A stretch of DNA of 64,000 nucleotides from positions 372,001 through 436,000 of the forward strand of contig QKEL01000011.1 of assembly GCA_003252395.1 (NCBI GenBank), given 5' to 3'. A model generated the notes under the pieces. That model saw nothing but the letters and a program-made list of their open reading frames with translations, made no database searches and was not told where the DNA came from. Shown here in pieces: positions 1 through 7,964 of the stretch. Numbering within the stretch: position 1 is the first letter of the stretch; every line of letters begins with the position of its first letter. This DNA comes from Spirochaetales bacterium. Its GTDB lineage: Bacteria > Spirochaetota > Spirochaetia > Treponematales > Treponemataceae. A program made the translations under genes and the position numbers.

Positions 1-18
1 GCTTTGGGTTGAGCATGG

Positions 19-384
19 TCAGGGGATGACTTTCTTGATCGTCTCCAGGAGTTTTTCGTTGTTGAAGGGCTTCACGATCCAGCCGGTGGCGCCGGCCTTC
101 TTGCCCTCCTCGACTACCGAACCCTGGGATTCGGTCGTTAACACGAGCACGGGGAGGAATTTAATCCCCTCGGTTTCGCGGATTTTCTTTACGAACGTAA
201 GCCCGTCCATATTCGGCATGTTCACGTCGGTAATGACGAGCTGAACCTTATGCTCGCCCAGGCGGGCAAGCCCCTCGACCCCGTCGCCTGCCTCGAAAAC
301 GGTGTATCCCCCCTCTTCGAGTATGAACCTGACGCTCTGGCGGATGGAAACGGAATCGTCTACGACTAGAATGGATGCACCCAT
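19..384 (-). CDS. cheY: CheY-type single-domain response regulator
   Basis: A 121-residue receiver domain with nothing fused to it. The acidic pocket is D9/D10, the phospho-acceptor is D53 (motif TDVNMPNMDG), the switch Thr is T83 or T84 and the conserved Lys is K105 (KPF), so all catalytic positions of a CheY are present. It is expected to be phosphorylated by CheA and to bind the flagellar switch in the cytoplasm. The start is supported by GGAGG nine bases upstream of the ATG. It is the last gene of the chemotaxis block but is separated from cheB by 65 bases that carry a promoter of its own. A general CheY-like regulator cannot be excluded, but the location argues for chemotaxis. Confidence 0.93.
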   Translation of the reverse strand: MGASILVVDDSVSIRQSVRFILEEGGYTVFEAGDGVEGLARLGEHKVQLVITDVNMPNMDGLTFVKKIRETEGIKFLPVLVLTTESQGSVVEEGKKAGATGWIVKPFNNEKLLETIKKVIP

Positions 385-404
385 GCGGTATTCCTCCGGA
401 AAAC

Positions 405-433
405 ATTGTATAGGCCCAAGGGGCCGATTGCAA
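405..433 (-). promoter_or_regulatory. cheY promoter
   Basis: Reading the minus strand, TTGCAA (428-433), a 17-base spacer and TACAAT (405-410) form a good sigma70-type promoter in the gap between cheB and cheY. A GGAGG Shine-Dalgarno follows before the cheY ATG. CheY can therefore be made independently of the long upstream operon. Confidence 0.7.
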
Positions 434-449
434 GCCTTTACGGCATTGC

Positions 450-1517
450 CTAGCGCGCTTTACTGCGCTCGAGTACCAGCGCCGCGATTTGATCGAGCGG
501 CACGGTTTTGTCCACCGCGCCGAGCTTAATCGCCTCCTTGGGCATGCCGAACACCACGCAGGAACCCTCGTCCTGGGCGATGTTGTACGCGCCCGCCTCT
601 TTCATCTCGAGCATGCCGCGGGCCCCGTCGTCGCCCATGCCGGTCATTATCACCCCTATGGCGTTTTTCCCCGCGTAGCGGGCCGTGGAGCGAAACAGCA
701 CGTCTACCGAGGGGCGGTGCCGCGAGACTAAGGGGCCTTCCTTGACTTCCACGTAATAACGGGCGCCCGACCGCTTCAGCAATACGTGTCGGTTGCCCGG
801 GGCTATCAAAACCTGGCCGCGGAGCACGGTATCGTTATTCTCCGCCTCCTTGACGCGTACCGCGCACAGGCCGTCCAGGCGCTTGGAAAAGGCCGCGGTA
901 AAATGCTCGGGCATATGCTGGACGATCACCACCCCGGGGCAATCGATGGGCAGCCGCTCCAGAAATACCCGCAGCGCCTCGGTGCCGCCCGTTGAGGCGC
1001 CGACGGCCACGACCGACTCGGTGGTCTCGATGGACACCTGGGACCGGGAGGGCGGCGGCAGCACGGCGTCGGCGGTGAGCTTCGGCTGGGGCGGCGAGTG
1101 GGGCACGGCGATTTTCTTCACGGAGGTGAGCTGGGCGGCGCGCACCGCGTCGGAAATCATGACCTTGGAATCCTCGAGGAACTGCTTGGTCCCGATTTTC
1201 GGCTTTTGGATAATGTCCACCGCCCCGAATTGCATGGCCTGGAATACGTTGTCCGAGCCTTCCTCGGCCTTGCTGGAACAGATAATCACCGGGAGCGGAT
1301 GCTGGCTCATGAGCTTCCTCAGGAAGGTCAGTCCGTCCATCCGGGGCATTTCGATGTCCAGGATAATCACGTCGGGAACCACGCTCCGGAGCTTATTCGC
1401 CGCGTCGTACGGGTCGGAAGCCGTCGCGATGATTTCGATATCCGGCTCCGCCGAGAGGACGCCGCTCAGGGTTTGCCGAACCACGGCGGAATCGTCTATG
1501 ATCATGACCTTAATCAC
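450..1517 (-). CDS. cheB: Chemotaxis protein-glutamate methylesterase/deamidase CheB
   Basis: A 355-residue CheB. It removes methyl groups from MCP glutamates and deamidates glutamines. The N-terminal receiver (about 1-125) has D8/D9 and phospho-acceptor D54 ([11 protein letters not shown]). A linker follows, then the methylesterase domain (about 165-350) with catalytic Ser175 in GASTGG, His201 in VQHMPEHF and Asp297 in TGMGDDGA, so the triad is complete. Translation starts at GTG with GGAGG eight bases upstream. The gene lies nine bases after cheR in the same operon. Length and domain order match the family. Confidence 0.96.
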   Translation of the reverse strand: MIKVMIIDDSAVVRQTLSGVLSAEPDIEIIATASDPYDAANKLRSVVPDVIILDIEMPRMDGLTFLRKLMSQHPLPVIICSSKAEEGSDNVFQAMQFGAVDIIQKPKIGTKQFLEDSKVMISDAVRAAQLTSVKKIAVPHSPPQPKLTADAVLPPPSRSQVSIETTESVVAVGASTGGTEALRVFLERLPIDCPGVVIVQHMPEHFTAAFSKRLDGLCAVRVKEAENNDTVLRGQVLIAPGNRHVLLKRSGARYYVEVKEGPLVSRHRPSVDVLFRSTARYAGKNAIGVIMTGMGDDGARGMLEMKEAGAYNIAQDEGSCVVFGMPKEAIKLGAVDKTVPLDQIAALVLERSKAR

Positions 1518-1526
1518 GAATACCTC

Positions 1527-2351
1527 CTAAGGGCTTACCTTTCTGTAGACCGCCGTGCTGACGCTCTTGAGTCCCGTGTCCAGCACGCCCAGGTTCTCCG
1601 AATGACCCATAAAAAGATACGCGGATTCGTCCATATGCGCGCAAAGCCGCTCGATCACGGCCTTCTGGGTCGGACGGTCGAAATAGATGAACACGTTCCG
1701 GCAAAAGACGATCTGGTAGTTCCGTTTCAGGGGATACTGGTCGTCCATTAAATTGAGCTTTCTGAACTTTATCCGGTCGCGCAGGGCCGGCTTGAACCGA
1801 ATGGTTTTATCCGCCGGGTCCCGGCTCCGCATGCAATACCGCCGCACGAACTCGTGGGGAATTTTGGAGGCCTGGTGCTCGGTATAGATCCCGGTGCGGC
1901 CGATGGCGAGGACCTTCTCGGAAATGTCCGTCGCGAGGATTGAATAGTCCACGGACAGGCGATGGGCCGCCAGGAATTCCTCGATGGTCATGGCCAGGGT
2001 AAAGGCTTCCTGGCCGGTCGAGGCGGCCACGGACCACACGTTCAGCTCCTTCGCCCCGCGCCGGATCAGCAGTTCCGGCAAGACCGTCTCCCTGAGATAA
2101 TCGAAATGACGGATCTCGCGGAAGAAATCGGTCTCGTTCGTCGTGACCACGTCTACGAGCTGCTGGATCTCCCGCTCGAACCCCTCGGGGCTGAACACGT
2201 AATCGGCATAGGCCTCGTACGAATCGAGCTTCAAAACGCGCAGCCGCTTTGCGAGCCGCGATTCGAGCAGTATTTTCTTCGCCGGCGGCATCCTAATGCC
2301 GAGATTCGGCTCGATAAAGCCTTGAAACCGCGCGAAAACCTCGTCGGTCAT
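1527..2351 (-). CDS. cheR: Chemotaxis protein methyltransferase CheR
   Basis: A 274-residue SAM-dependent methyltransferase that adds methyl groups to MCP glutamates. It has the alpha-helical N-domain, the SAM-binding motif ending in STGQEAFTLAM and the late motif CRNVFIYFD typical of CheR. The beta-subdomain used by some CheRs to bind an MCP C-terminal pentapeptide appears present (around RSRDPADKTIRF). Its start overlaps the cheA stop by four bases (ATGA). It pairs with CheB next door to give methylation-based adaptation. The MCP at 5893-7833 ends in a candidate docking pentapeptide. Confidence 0.96.
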   Translation of the reverse strand: MTDEVFARFQGFIEPNLGIRMPPAKKILLESRLAKRLRVLKLDSYEAYADYVFSPEGFEREIQQLVDVVTTNETDFFREIRHFDYLRETVLPELLIRRGAKELNVWSVAASTGQEAFTLAMTIEEFLAAHRLSVDYSILATDISEKVLAIGRTGIYTEHQASKIPHEFVRRYCMRSRDPADKTIRFKPALRDRIKFRKLNLMDDQYPLKRNYQIVFCRNVFIYFDRPTQKAVIERLCAHMDESAYLFMGHSENLGVLDTGLKSVSTAVYRKVSP

Positions 2352-4432
2352 ACCTCGAGTTTCTCCGCCGCGTTCATGATTTGCTCAACGTCCAGTATCA
2401 AAGCGACGGAGCCGTCGCCGAGAATCGTGGCGCTCGACACGCCTTCGGCCCGCCGGAAGAGCTTGCCCAGGGGCTTAATAACCGTTTGGTTCCCGCCCAC
2501 TACCTGGTCGACCAATACGCCGACCTGGATGTTCTTTATCGCCACTACCACCATCTGCTCTATCGCCGGCCGCGGCGAGGCGAGGCCGAAATAATCGTGC
2601 ATATTGATGAAGGGCAGCTGCCGGTCGTGGAAGATCACGATGCCCTTCTCGGGCTTGCCGGGCTCCCGCGCGTACTCCAGGCAGCCGACGACCACCGAGA
2701 GGGGAATGACGAAATAATCCTCGCCGATGCGGACCAAAAGACCGTCGATGATCGCGAGGGTTAGCGGGATCTTCAGGATAATGCGGGTATATTCCTTCGT
2801 CTTGCTCTCTATGCTCACGGTGCCGCCGATAAGCTCCATCTGCCGATTGACCACGTCCATGCCGACCCCGCGGCCCGATACCGACGACACGGTTTCCTTA
2901 GTGGAGAACCCGGGGGCGAAAATGAGGGCGAAGGTCTCTTCCTCCGTCAGCACGTCCTCGCTCTTGATCAAACCCTTCGAGAGGGCCTTCCGCCGAATCG
3001 CGTCCACGTCGAGCCCGTTCCCGTCGTCCTCGATCACGATATGCACCGAAGCGCCGGTTTGCGCGGCCGACAGGGTAATCGTGCCCGCCTCTTCCTTGCC
3101 GCGCTCCTTTCGCACCTCCGGAAGCTCGATTCCGTGGTCCAGGCTGTTGCGGATAATATGGATCAGCGGGTCGCCCAGCTTTTCGATCACCGTCTTGTCG
3201 AGTTCCGTGTCCCCTCCCTCGGTTACGAGGTTCACGTTCTTGCCCAACTCAGCGGACAGGTCGCGCACCAGGCGCTTGAAGCTCGAGAAGGTGGTGCCGA
3301 TGGGAACCATGCGGATGCTCATGGTGTTGCTGCGCAGCTCGTCGGTCAGGCGGCCGAACTGCTCGATAACGGAAAGCACCTCGTCGTTCTCGTTATAGAG
3401 CTTCGTGGTTTGGAGGATCCGCGCGTGAATGGTCACCAGCTCCCCCACCAGGGCCATGAGCTGGTCGAGCTTTTCCGACTTGACCCGGATCGTGCTCATG
3501 TCGGCCGCCATCTGCTTGCCCTTTAGCGCCCGCTGCGCGAGCTTTTGCTCTTCCAGCGCCACCTTGAGGTGCGTTTTCGAAACGAGTTTTTCCTCTATCA
3601 GGATTTCTCCCAATTTTTTCTGCCGGCTCACGGCATTCTCGATCTTGTCGGTTTCTATGAGGCCGCGGGAAACCAGGATTTCCCCGAGCTTTCTCGGCGT
3701 GTACTCCTCGTCGCCGGGCAGGCACTCGATATCGATTTTGGCGAAGTCCTGCACGAAGATGAACGCGTCGCGCAATTCGTTTTCGTCGGCCTTGGTGGTC
3801 ACGAAGACATAGAGCTCGCTTTGGCATTCGGTGGGGTCAAACGAGGAAAGGGGCTTTATTCGCTCCACGTCGGGAATGCAAACGACCTCTCCCAGCCCCG
3901 CCAATTCCTGCACGATGGAGAAGGGGTTCGTGCCCCTCATGAAGATGTCCTTATCGGGGGCGAACCGGATAAACCAGGTCCTGACCGGCCGATTATCCAC
4001 GGCGGGCGCCTTCGCCTTGGCCTGTACCGCGGGCTTTTCTTCTTCGTCGGAAAAGCCCACGGTCTTCCTGAACGATTCCAGGAACCCCAGCATGTCGGCA
4101 GGCAATTCGTTCCCCTCGGGCTCTCCCGAGGTAATCATGTCCCTGATAATGTCCCGTGCCAACAGCGTATGGTTGATCAAGGGGCCCGAAAGCGGTATTT
4201 TCCCGTCCCGCAACGCCGCGAGGATCGACTCGACCTCGTGGCTGAATTCCGATATACGGTCTAGGCCAAACATGGCGGCGGAGCCCTTGATGGTATGCAT
4301 TACCCGGAATACCGCGGAAAGCAGCTCGCGGTCCGTCGGGTTTTGTTCCAGCTCCAGCAGGTTGCTCTCGAGCTTCTCCAGGAGTTCCATCGCCTCCTCG
4401 CGGAAGGTCTCTATAAATTGGTCATTGGCCAT
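2348..4432 (-). CDS. cheA: Chemotaxis histidine kinase CheA with MshEN-like insert
   Basis: A 694-residue CheA, the kinase that phosphorylates CheY and CheB. Domains in order: HPt with phospho-His H46 (VMHTIKGSAAMFG), a Pro/Ala/Lys linker, a P2-like domain (about 150-240), a tandem LGEIL-motif segment (246-296), the P3 dimerisation helices (about 310-370), the ATPase domain with N-box N429 (HIIRNSLDHG) and G-boxes, and a C-terminal CheW-like P5 domain (about 555-694). The 246-296 segment has two copies of KLGEIL(V/I) 25 residues apart and resembles the N-terminal domain of type II secretion/pilus ATPases (GspE_N/MshEN). This is not part of the textbook CheA. GAGGGGGA precedes the ATG. Confidence 0.96.
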   Translation of the reverse strand: MANDQFIETFREEAMELLEKLESNLLELEQNPTDRELLSAVFRVMHTIKGSAAMFGLDRISEFSHEVESILAALRDGKIPLSGPLINHTLLARDIIRDMITSGEPEGNELPADMLGFLESFRKTVGFSDEEEKPAVQAKAKAPAVDNRPVRTWFIRFAPDKDIFMRGTNPFSIVQELAGLGEVVCIPDVERIKPLSSFDPTECQSELYVFVTTKADENELRDAFIFVQDFAKIDIECLPGDEEYTPRKLGEILVSRGLIETDKIENAVSRQKKLGEILIEEKLVSKTHLKVALEEQKLAQRALKGKQMAADMSTIRVKSEKLDQLMALVGELVTIHARILQTTKLYNENDEVLSVIEQFGRLTDELRSNTMSIRMVPIGTTFSSFKRLVRDLSAELGKNVNLVTEGGDTELDKTVIEKLGDPLIHIIRNSLDHGIELPEVRKERGKEEAGTITLSAAQTGASVHIVIEDDGNGLDVDAIRRKALSKGLIKSEDVLTEEETFALIFAPGFSTKETVSSVSGRGVGMDVVNRQMELIGGTVSIESKTKEYTRIILKIPLTLAIIDGLLVRIGEDYFVIPLSVVVGCLEYAREPGKPEKGIVIFHDRQLPFINMHDYFGLASPRPAIEQMVVVAIKNIQVGVLVDQVVGGNQTVIKPLGKLFRRAEGVSSATILGDGSVALILDVEQIMNAAEKLEV
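3545..3697 (-). other. MshEN/GspE_N-like tandem motif inside CheA
   Basis: CheA codons 246-296. Two consecutive half-units each read (R)KLGEIL(V/I), a turn, then a helix ending in (V/A)xxxQ. The second unit lacks the glycine expected three residues after the LGxxL(V/I) core. The spacing between LG pairs is 25 residues, shorter than the roughly 30 usual in GspE-type proteins. The fold similarity is visible. Ligand binding is inference. Confidence 0.6.
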
Positions 4433-4442
4433 CGGTTCCCCC

Positions 4443-4736
4443 TCAATTGCACAGGCGCGAGAAATAGTCCGTAAGCTGCTCCCCGCTCTCGATGGGGACC
4501 TCGCTTAAGCCCAGCCGGTTTAGGCGCTCCGCGATACTCCCGTTCAGGGTACCGGTCAGCCGCACGGTCACGTCGCGCCGGGCCGCCTCGCGCCAAAGGG
4601 CCACGATCAGCTGGAATCCCGCGAAGTCCACGGTTTCCAGGCCCGATACGTCGAAGGTCGCCACGCCGTTCTTTCCGAGCTCGGCCAGCAGTTCCGCCTT
4701 GAGGTCCGCGGCGTTCGCCACCGTCAATTCACGCAT
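4443..4736 (-). CDS. STAS-domain protein of the chemotaxis operon
   Basis: A 97-residue STAS (anti-sigma-factor antagonist-like) protein. The core is FDVSGLETVDFAGFQL, where classical SpoIIAA has a phosphorylatable Ser in DSSG. Here the equivalent position is Ala39 (DFAG), so it probably cannot be switched by phosphorylation at that site. Similar short STAS proteins with TAGLQ-type motifs occur in other chemotaxis clusters, where their role is poorly defined; a scaffold or protein-protein role is likely. The ATG is preceded by GGGAGG. The start overlaps the end of the upstream cheW by eight bases and cheA follows after ten bases, so it is translated with the operon. Confidence 0.85.
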   Translation of the reverse strand: MRELTVANAADLKAELLAELGKNGVATFDVSGLETVDFAGFQLIVALWREAARRDVTVRLTGTLNGSIAERLNRLGLSEVPIESGEQLTDYFSRLCN

Positions 4737-5241
4737 TGGGGGCCTCCCGCTGCTCCGCGGAGCCGAGAAGTTCCCGTTCGGACAAGAGCTTGTCCAAATC
4801 GAGCAAAATGACGAAGGAATCGCCGAGCTTGCCCATGCCGCTAATGAACGACGTATCGATGCTGAAGCCGAGTTTCGGCGGCGGCTCTATATCGCCGGGG
4901 AGAATGTCCACCACTTCTTCCACGCCGTCGCTAAATAGGCCGATGGTAAGGGTTTCGCTCTCCTCGTCGTTCAGAATGCCGGTCACCTCAATCACGATAA
5001 TGCTCGTGTTTTCGGTAATATCGGTCTGGCCAAGGCCGAACTTCTGCTTTACGTCCAGCACCGGGATCACGCTGCCCCGCAGGTTGATGACCCGGCTTAG
5101 GTATTCCGGCATCCGGGGAACCCGGGTAATCCGGGGAACCCAGAGCACTTCCTTGATGTGGATTACTTCAAGGCCGTAGATTTCCTCGCCCAGCCTGAAG
5201 GTTAAATACTGATCGACCTCGGTCGCGATCATGGCGTCCAT
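4729..5241 (-). CDS. cheW: CheW-like coupling protein (second copy)
   Basis: A 170-residue CheW, the adaptor linking MCPs to CheA in the receptor array. It has the usual pattern YLTFRLGEEIYGLEV, then VPRITRVPRMPEYLSRVINLRGSVIPVLD, then a late hydrophobic IISGMG-type motif. AGGAGG lies five bases before the ATG. It starts directly after the stop of the other cheW (5242-5808), so the two paralogues are translated back to back. They share the layout but differ in detail, which suggests separate roles such as pairing with different receptors. Confidence 0.93.
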   Translation of the reverse strand: MDAMIATEVDQYLTFRLGEEIYGLEVIHIKEVLWVPRITRVPRMPEYLSRVINLRGSVIPVLDVKQKFGLGQTDITENTSIIVIEVTGILNDEESETLTIGLFSDGVEEVVDILPGDIEPPPKLGFSIDTSFISGMGKLGDSFVILLDLDKLLSERELLGSAEQREAPNA

Positions 5242-5808
5242 TCAGTCCTCCTGTCCTTCGCTCAGCTCTCCCGAATCCCCTTCCGACGCGACCGCGACCG
5301 CCTCGCCGCCTTCCGCGCCGTTTTGCAGAGCCTGAAGCTCATACCCGGTCAGGATTTTATTGATATCGAGAATGATGATGAACTCGTTTTCCACGTGTCC
5401 CATGCCGACGATAAAGTCGGTATCGATGGCCACGCCTATCTTCGGCGGCGGCTCTATCTCCTTCGGCTCGATGGAGATTACCTTCTGAACCATCTCGCTG
5501 AACACGCCGATGACCAGCTCCGATTCGCTGCCGTCCTTTTCGCGCTTCGTTATCTCGGTCACGATAATCCCGGTTTCCGGCGTCATGCGGGTCTCGCCTA
5601 TCCCGAATTTCTTGCACAGGTCGAGAATGGGCACGACCGTTCCCCGCAAATTGATTATGCCGCTCATGAAATCGGGCATTCGGGGAACCTTGGTGATCTT
5701 CGGAATCATCAGGACTTCTTTAATATTAGCAACGTTGACGGCATAACTTTCGTCGGCCAGCTTGAAGGTGAGATACTGATGAATATCCTTCGACCTGTTA
5801 TCGTTCAT
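5242..5808 (-). CDS. cheW: CheW-like coupling protein (first copy)
   Basis: A 188-residue CheW paralogue with QYLTFKLADESYAVNV, VPRMPDFMSGIINLRGTVVPILD and the conserved late DFIVGMG motif. It adds an acidic, glycine-rich C-terminal tail of about 30 residues (GAEGGEAVAVASEGDSGE). I start it at 5808, not at the upstream in-frame codon at 5856, because AGGAGG sits seven bases before this ATG. It is the first gene of the cheW-cheW-STAS-cheA-cheR-cheB operon. A short palindrome and a TACAAT -10 box lie in its leader. Confidence 0.93.
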   Translation of the reverse strand: MNDNRSKDIHQYLTFKLADESYAVNVANIKEVLMIPKITKVPRMPDFMSGIINLRGTVVPILDLCKKFGIGETRMTPETGIIVTEITKREKDGSESELVIGVFSEMVQKVISIEPKEIEPPPKIGVAIDTDFIVGMGHVENEFIIILDINKILTGYELQALQNGAEGGEAVAVASEGDSGELSEGQED

Positions 5809-5829
5809 TCCCTTCCTCCTAGAACTTAT

Positions 5830-5853
5830 GCCGATCAAGATCGGCTCATTGTA
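5830..5853 (-). promoter_or_regulatory. Leader palindrome and -10 box of the cheW-cheB operon
   Basis: On the minus strand TACAAT (5848-5853) is a likely -10 box. No strong -35 is seen 17 bases upstream. Just downstream lies GCCGATC-TT-GATCGGC (5830-5845), a 7-bp perfect inverted repeat at the expected transcription start. It could be an operator or a small 5' hairpin. Confidence 0.45.
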
Positions 5854-5892
5854 CAATTCTTTTTTGAAACGATGGACTCAGCCGGCCCGCGG

Positions 5893-7833
5893 TCAGAATT
5901 CCTTGAAATCATTGTCAAGATCGTCCTTACCATGGGGAAGGACGTCATCGTCGAGCACTAAATGAATACCCGTCAAGGGCAATCGCTGTTTCTGTTGGAG
6001 GGAGACTGCGGGTTTCGTCGGAGCGGTCGCCGCAGGTTTCGCCGGAGCGGTCGCCGCGGGTTTCGCCGGCGCGGTCGCCGCGGGTTTCGCCGGAGCGGTC
6101 GCCGCGGGTTTCGCCGGAGCGGTCGCCGCGGGTTTCGCCGGCGCGGTCGCCGCGGGTTTCGCGGGCGCGGTCGCCGCGGGTTTCGCGGGCGCGGTCGCCG
6201 CGGGTTTCGCGGGCGCGGTCGCCGCGGGTTTCGCCAGAGCGGTCGCCGCGGGTTTCGCGGGCGCTGCCAGCGCGGGCTTCGCCGGAGCGGTCGCCGCGGG
6301 TTTCGCGGGCGCGGTCGCCGCGGGTTTCGCCAGAGCGGTCGCCGCGGGTTTTCCCTCTACCGGTTTCCGCGTTCCGCCCTTCGCGGCGGAATCCTTGGCC
6401 ACATCGAGCGTCGCGTGCTTATCCGGGGCGGTCTCCCCGAAAAACCCGATCAAGGCCTGCATCCGTTCGGCCTGTTTCGCGAGATTCTCAGACATTTCCG
6501 AAGACAGCTCGGAAGAGGACGCGTTATCCTGAACGACGCGGTCAAGCTGCATTATCGCGCCGTTAATCGATTCGATACCCGCCTTTTGCTCATTGAGCGC
6601 GGCGCTAATTTCCTGAACCAGGTCGGCGGTTCGCTTAATATCGGGTACCAGCGCCGATATGGTTTCGCCGGCCTTCTCGGCGATTTCCACGCTGCTCAGG
6701 GAAAGGGTACTTATCGCGCCCGCCTCTTTTTGGCTTCTTTCGGCGAGTTTACCCACCTCCGAGGCAACGACGGCAAAGCCCTTACCGAATTCGCCGGCCC
6801 GTGCCGCCTCGATAGACGCGTTTAACGAAAGCATATTGGTAGACCGGGCGATTTCTTCGATTATCCCGATCTTTGAGGCGATTTCCCGCATCGCCTGCAG
6901 GGTTTCCATCACGGCGGTACCGCCGTCAGCGGCGGCCTGGGAAGACATTCGGGCGATTCGCTCGGTTTGGATCGCGTTTTCGGCGCTCTGCCTGATATTC
7001 GAGGACATTTGTTCCATGGACGCGGAAACCTGCTCTACCGACGCAGCCTGTTTCGAAGCGCCGGAGGCGAGGTGCGTCGAGGTTTCGTTGAGCTTATTGC
7101 CGCCGGAAGCCACGCCGGAGGCGACTTCGCGCATCTCGGCGATAAAATCGCCCAAACGCTCGAGCATTTGGGATACCGCCTGCGCGAGAATGCCCATTTC
7201 ATCCTTTCGCGCCAAAATCTTCTCCTCGAGCGTGACGGCCAGACGCCCGCCCGCGATGGACTCGGCGTTCCGCGTCAGGCTCACGAGGGGCCCGGTAATG
7301 CTCTTGGTCAGGAGAAACGTGAAGAGGATCGCGGTCACGAAGGCCGCGAAGGTGGCGATGACCGTGGAAACGATCGAGAGGCTCAGTTCCCGCGCTACCC
7401 CGGCGTTCACGGATTCCTTGGCGGAATAAAGGTCGCTTCGCGCCTTAAGGAGCGACTCCGTTACCTGAGGCCCCGCGGCCGTATCGAGGGCGGCGGAAAC
7501 GGGCTCCAGCCCGGTGACGGCCATCGAGAGGAAAGCCCTGGTCGTCTCGTCATGCTCAAGGTCTAACAGGGCTTGGACCGCGCCAAGCGTCGCCCCAATG
7601 CCCTCCTTAGCCCGTTGAAGGTCCGCGGACGAGCCGGTTTGGTAAAAGGACGATACGGAATCGCTCACGCCGCCGATTCTCGTTAATTCCGCGGAAAGCG
7701 CGTCTCCCGTCTTAAGGGCGGTTCTCGCGTTAAGGGTAAACCCAACGCTAATCGCCGCGATCAGCAGCGTAAAAAGCGAGACGAGGGCAAAGCCGCCGCC
7801 GATCTTGTAAACCATTTTTATGTTTTTCAGCAT
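5893..7833 (-). CDS. Methyl-accepting chemotaxis protein with long Ala-Lys-Pro tail
   Basis: A 646-residue transmembrane chemoreceptor. TM1 is at about 13-33, then a small periplasmic region (about 34-150, mostly helical), TM2 at about 151-175, HAMP, then the coiled-coil signalling domain whose hairpin tip contains the conserved [16 protein letters not shown] stretch (about 333-348). After the signalling domain (to about 465) comes an unusual tail. Roughly 15 copies of an 8-residue AKPAATAP unit (about 495-617) lead into an acidic end terminating in DFKEF. That end fits the x-[HFYW]-x-x-[HFYW] pattern of CheR/CheB docking pentapeptides. AAGGGG precedes the ATG. It lies just upstream of the che operon in the same orientation. 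Confidence 0.93.
   Translation of the reverse strand: MLKNIKMVYKIGGGFALVSLFTLLIAAISVGFTLNARTALKTGDALSAELTRIGGVSDSVSSFYQTGSSADLQRAKEGIGATLGAVQALLDLEHDETTRAFLSMAVTGLEPVSAALDTAAGPQVTESLLKARSDLYSAKESVNAGVARELSLSIVSTVIATFAAFVTAILFTFLLTKSITGPLVSLTRNAESIAGGRLAVTLEEKILARKDEMGILAQAVSQMLERLGDFIAEMREVASGVASGGNKLNETSTHLASGASKQAASVEQVSASMEQMSSNIRQSAENAIQTERIARMSSQAAADGGTAVMETLQAMREIASKIGIIEEIARSTNMLSLNASIEAARAGEFGKGFAVVASEVGKLAERSQKEAGAISTLSLSSVEIAEKAGETISALVPDIKRTADLVQEISAALNEQKAGIESINGAIMQLDRVVQDNASSSELSSEMSENLAKQAERMQALIGFFGETAPDKHATLDVAKDSAAKGGTRKPVEGKPAATALAKPAATAPAKPAATAPAKPALAAPAKPAATALAKPAATAPAKPAATAPAKPAATAPAKPAATAPAKPAATAPAKPAATAPAKPAATAPAKPAATAPAKPAATAPTKPAVSLQQKQRLPLTGIHLVLDDDVLPHGKDDLDNDFKEF
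6005..6352 (-). repeat. 24-bp tandem repeat array encoding (AKPAATAP)n
   Basis: About 15 head-to-tail 24-bp units within the MCP gene, nearly identical and with few synonymous changes. Most encode AKPAATAP, and variants read AKPAATAL and AKPALAAP. The unit is a multiple of three, so gain or loss of copies keeps the frame and changes only tail length. The near-identity suggests recent expansion. Confidence 0.92.
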
Positions 7834-7891
7834 CGCGAAACCCCTTGAAACATCGCTATGGCGCGCGTATCGGCCAGAGACTCTCTGGTTA

Positions 7892-7920
7892 AGTGTAGTT
7901 CCGGGATTTTATCGTGTCAA
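7892..7920 (-). promoter_or_regulatory. Promoter of the MCP gene
   Basis: On the minus strand TTGACA (7915-7920), a 17-base spacer and TACACT (7892-7897) form a near-consensus sigma70 promoter. The leader to the MCP ATG at 7833 is about 50 bases and ends with AAGGGG. Confidence 0.75.
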
Positions 7921-7953
7921 ACCGTTCGCTTTACCCCGACGGGAGAATGCGGC

Positions 7954-7959
7954 TATTAT
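7954..7959 (+). promoter_or_regulatory. Candidate leaderless -10 box of rlmJ
   Basis: TATTAT ends five bases before the rlmJ ATG at 7965. The -35 region is weak (TTTACC at 18 bases). No Shine-Dalgarno sits at a usable distance from this ATG. Confidence 0.4.
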
Positions 7960-7964
7960 GGGCC

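Noticed and set aside
5830-5870. Sigma28-type flagellar promoter (GCCGAT...) before the cheW operon
   Set aside because: GCCGATC resembles the -10 of that class, but no TAAA lies at 15-16 bases upstream, and the bases are explained by the palindrome.
6005-6352. Possible CRISPR array
   Set aside because: The 24-bp units are head to tail without spacers and encode an in-frame peptide repeat.
5962-6825. Plus-strand 287-residue Arg/Gly-rich open frame opposite the MCP tail
   Set aside because: It is the mirror of the 24-bp repeat array read in antisense. The minus strand has a complete MCP with Shine-Dalgarno and promoter; the plus frame has neither and no family resemblance.
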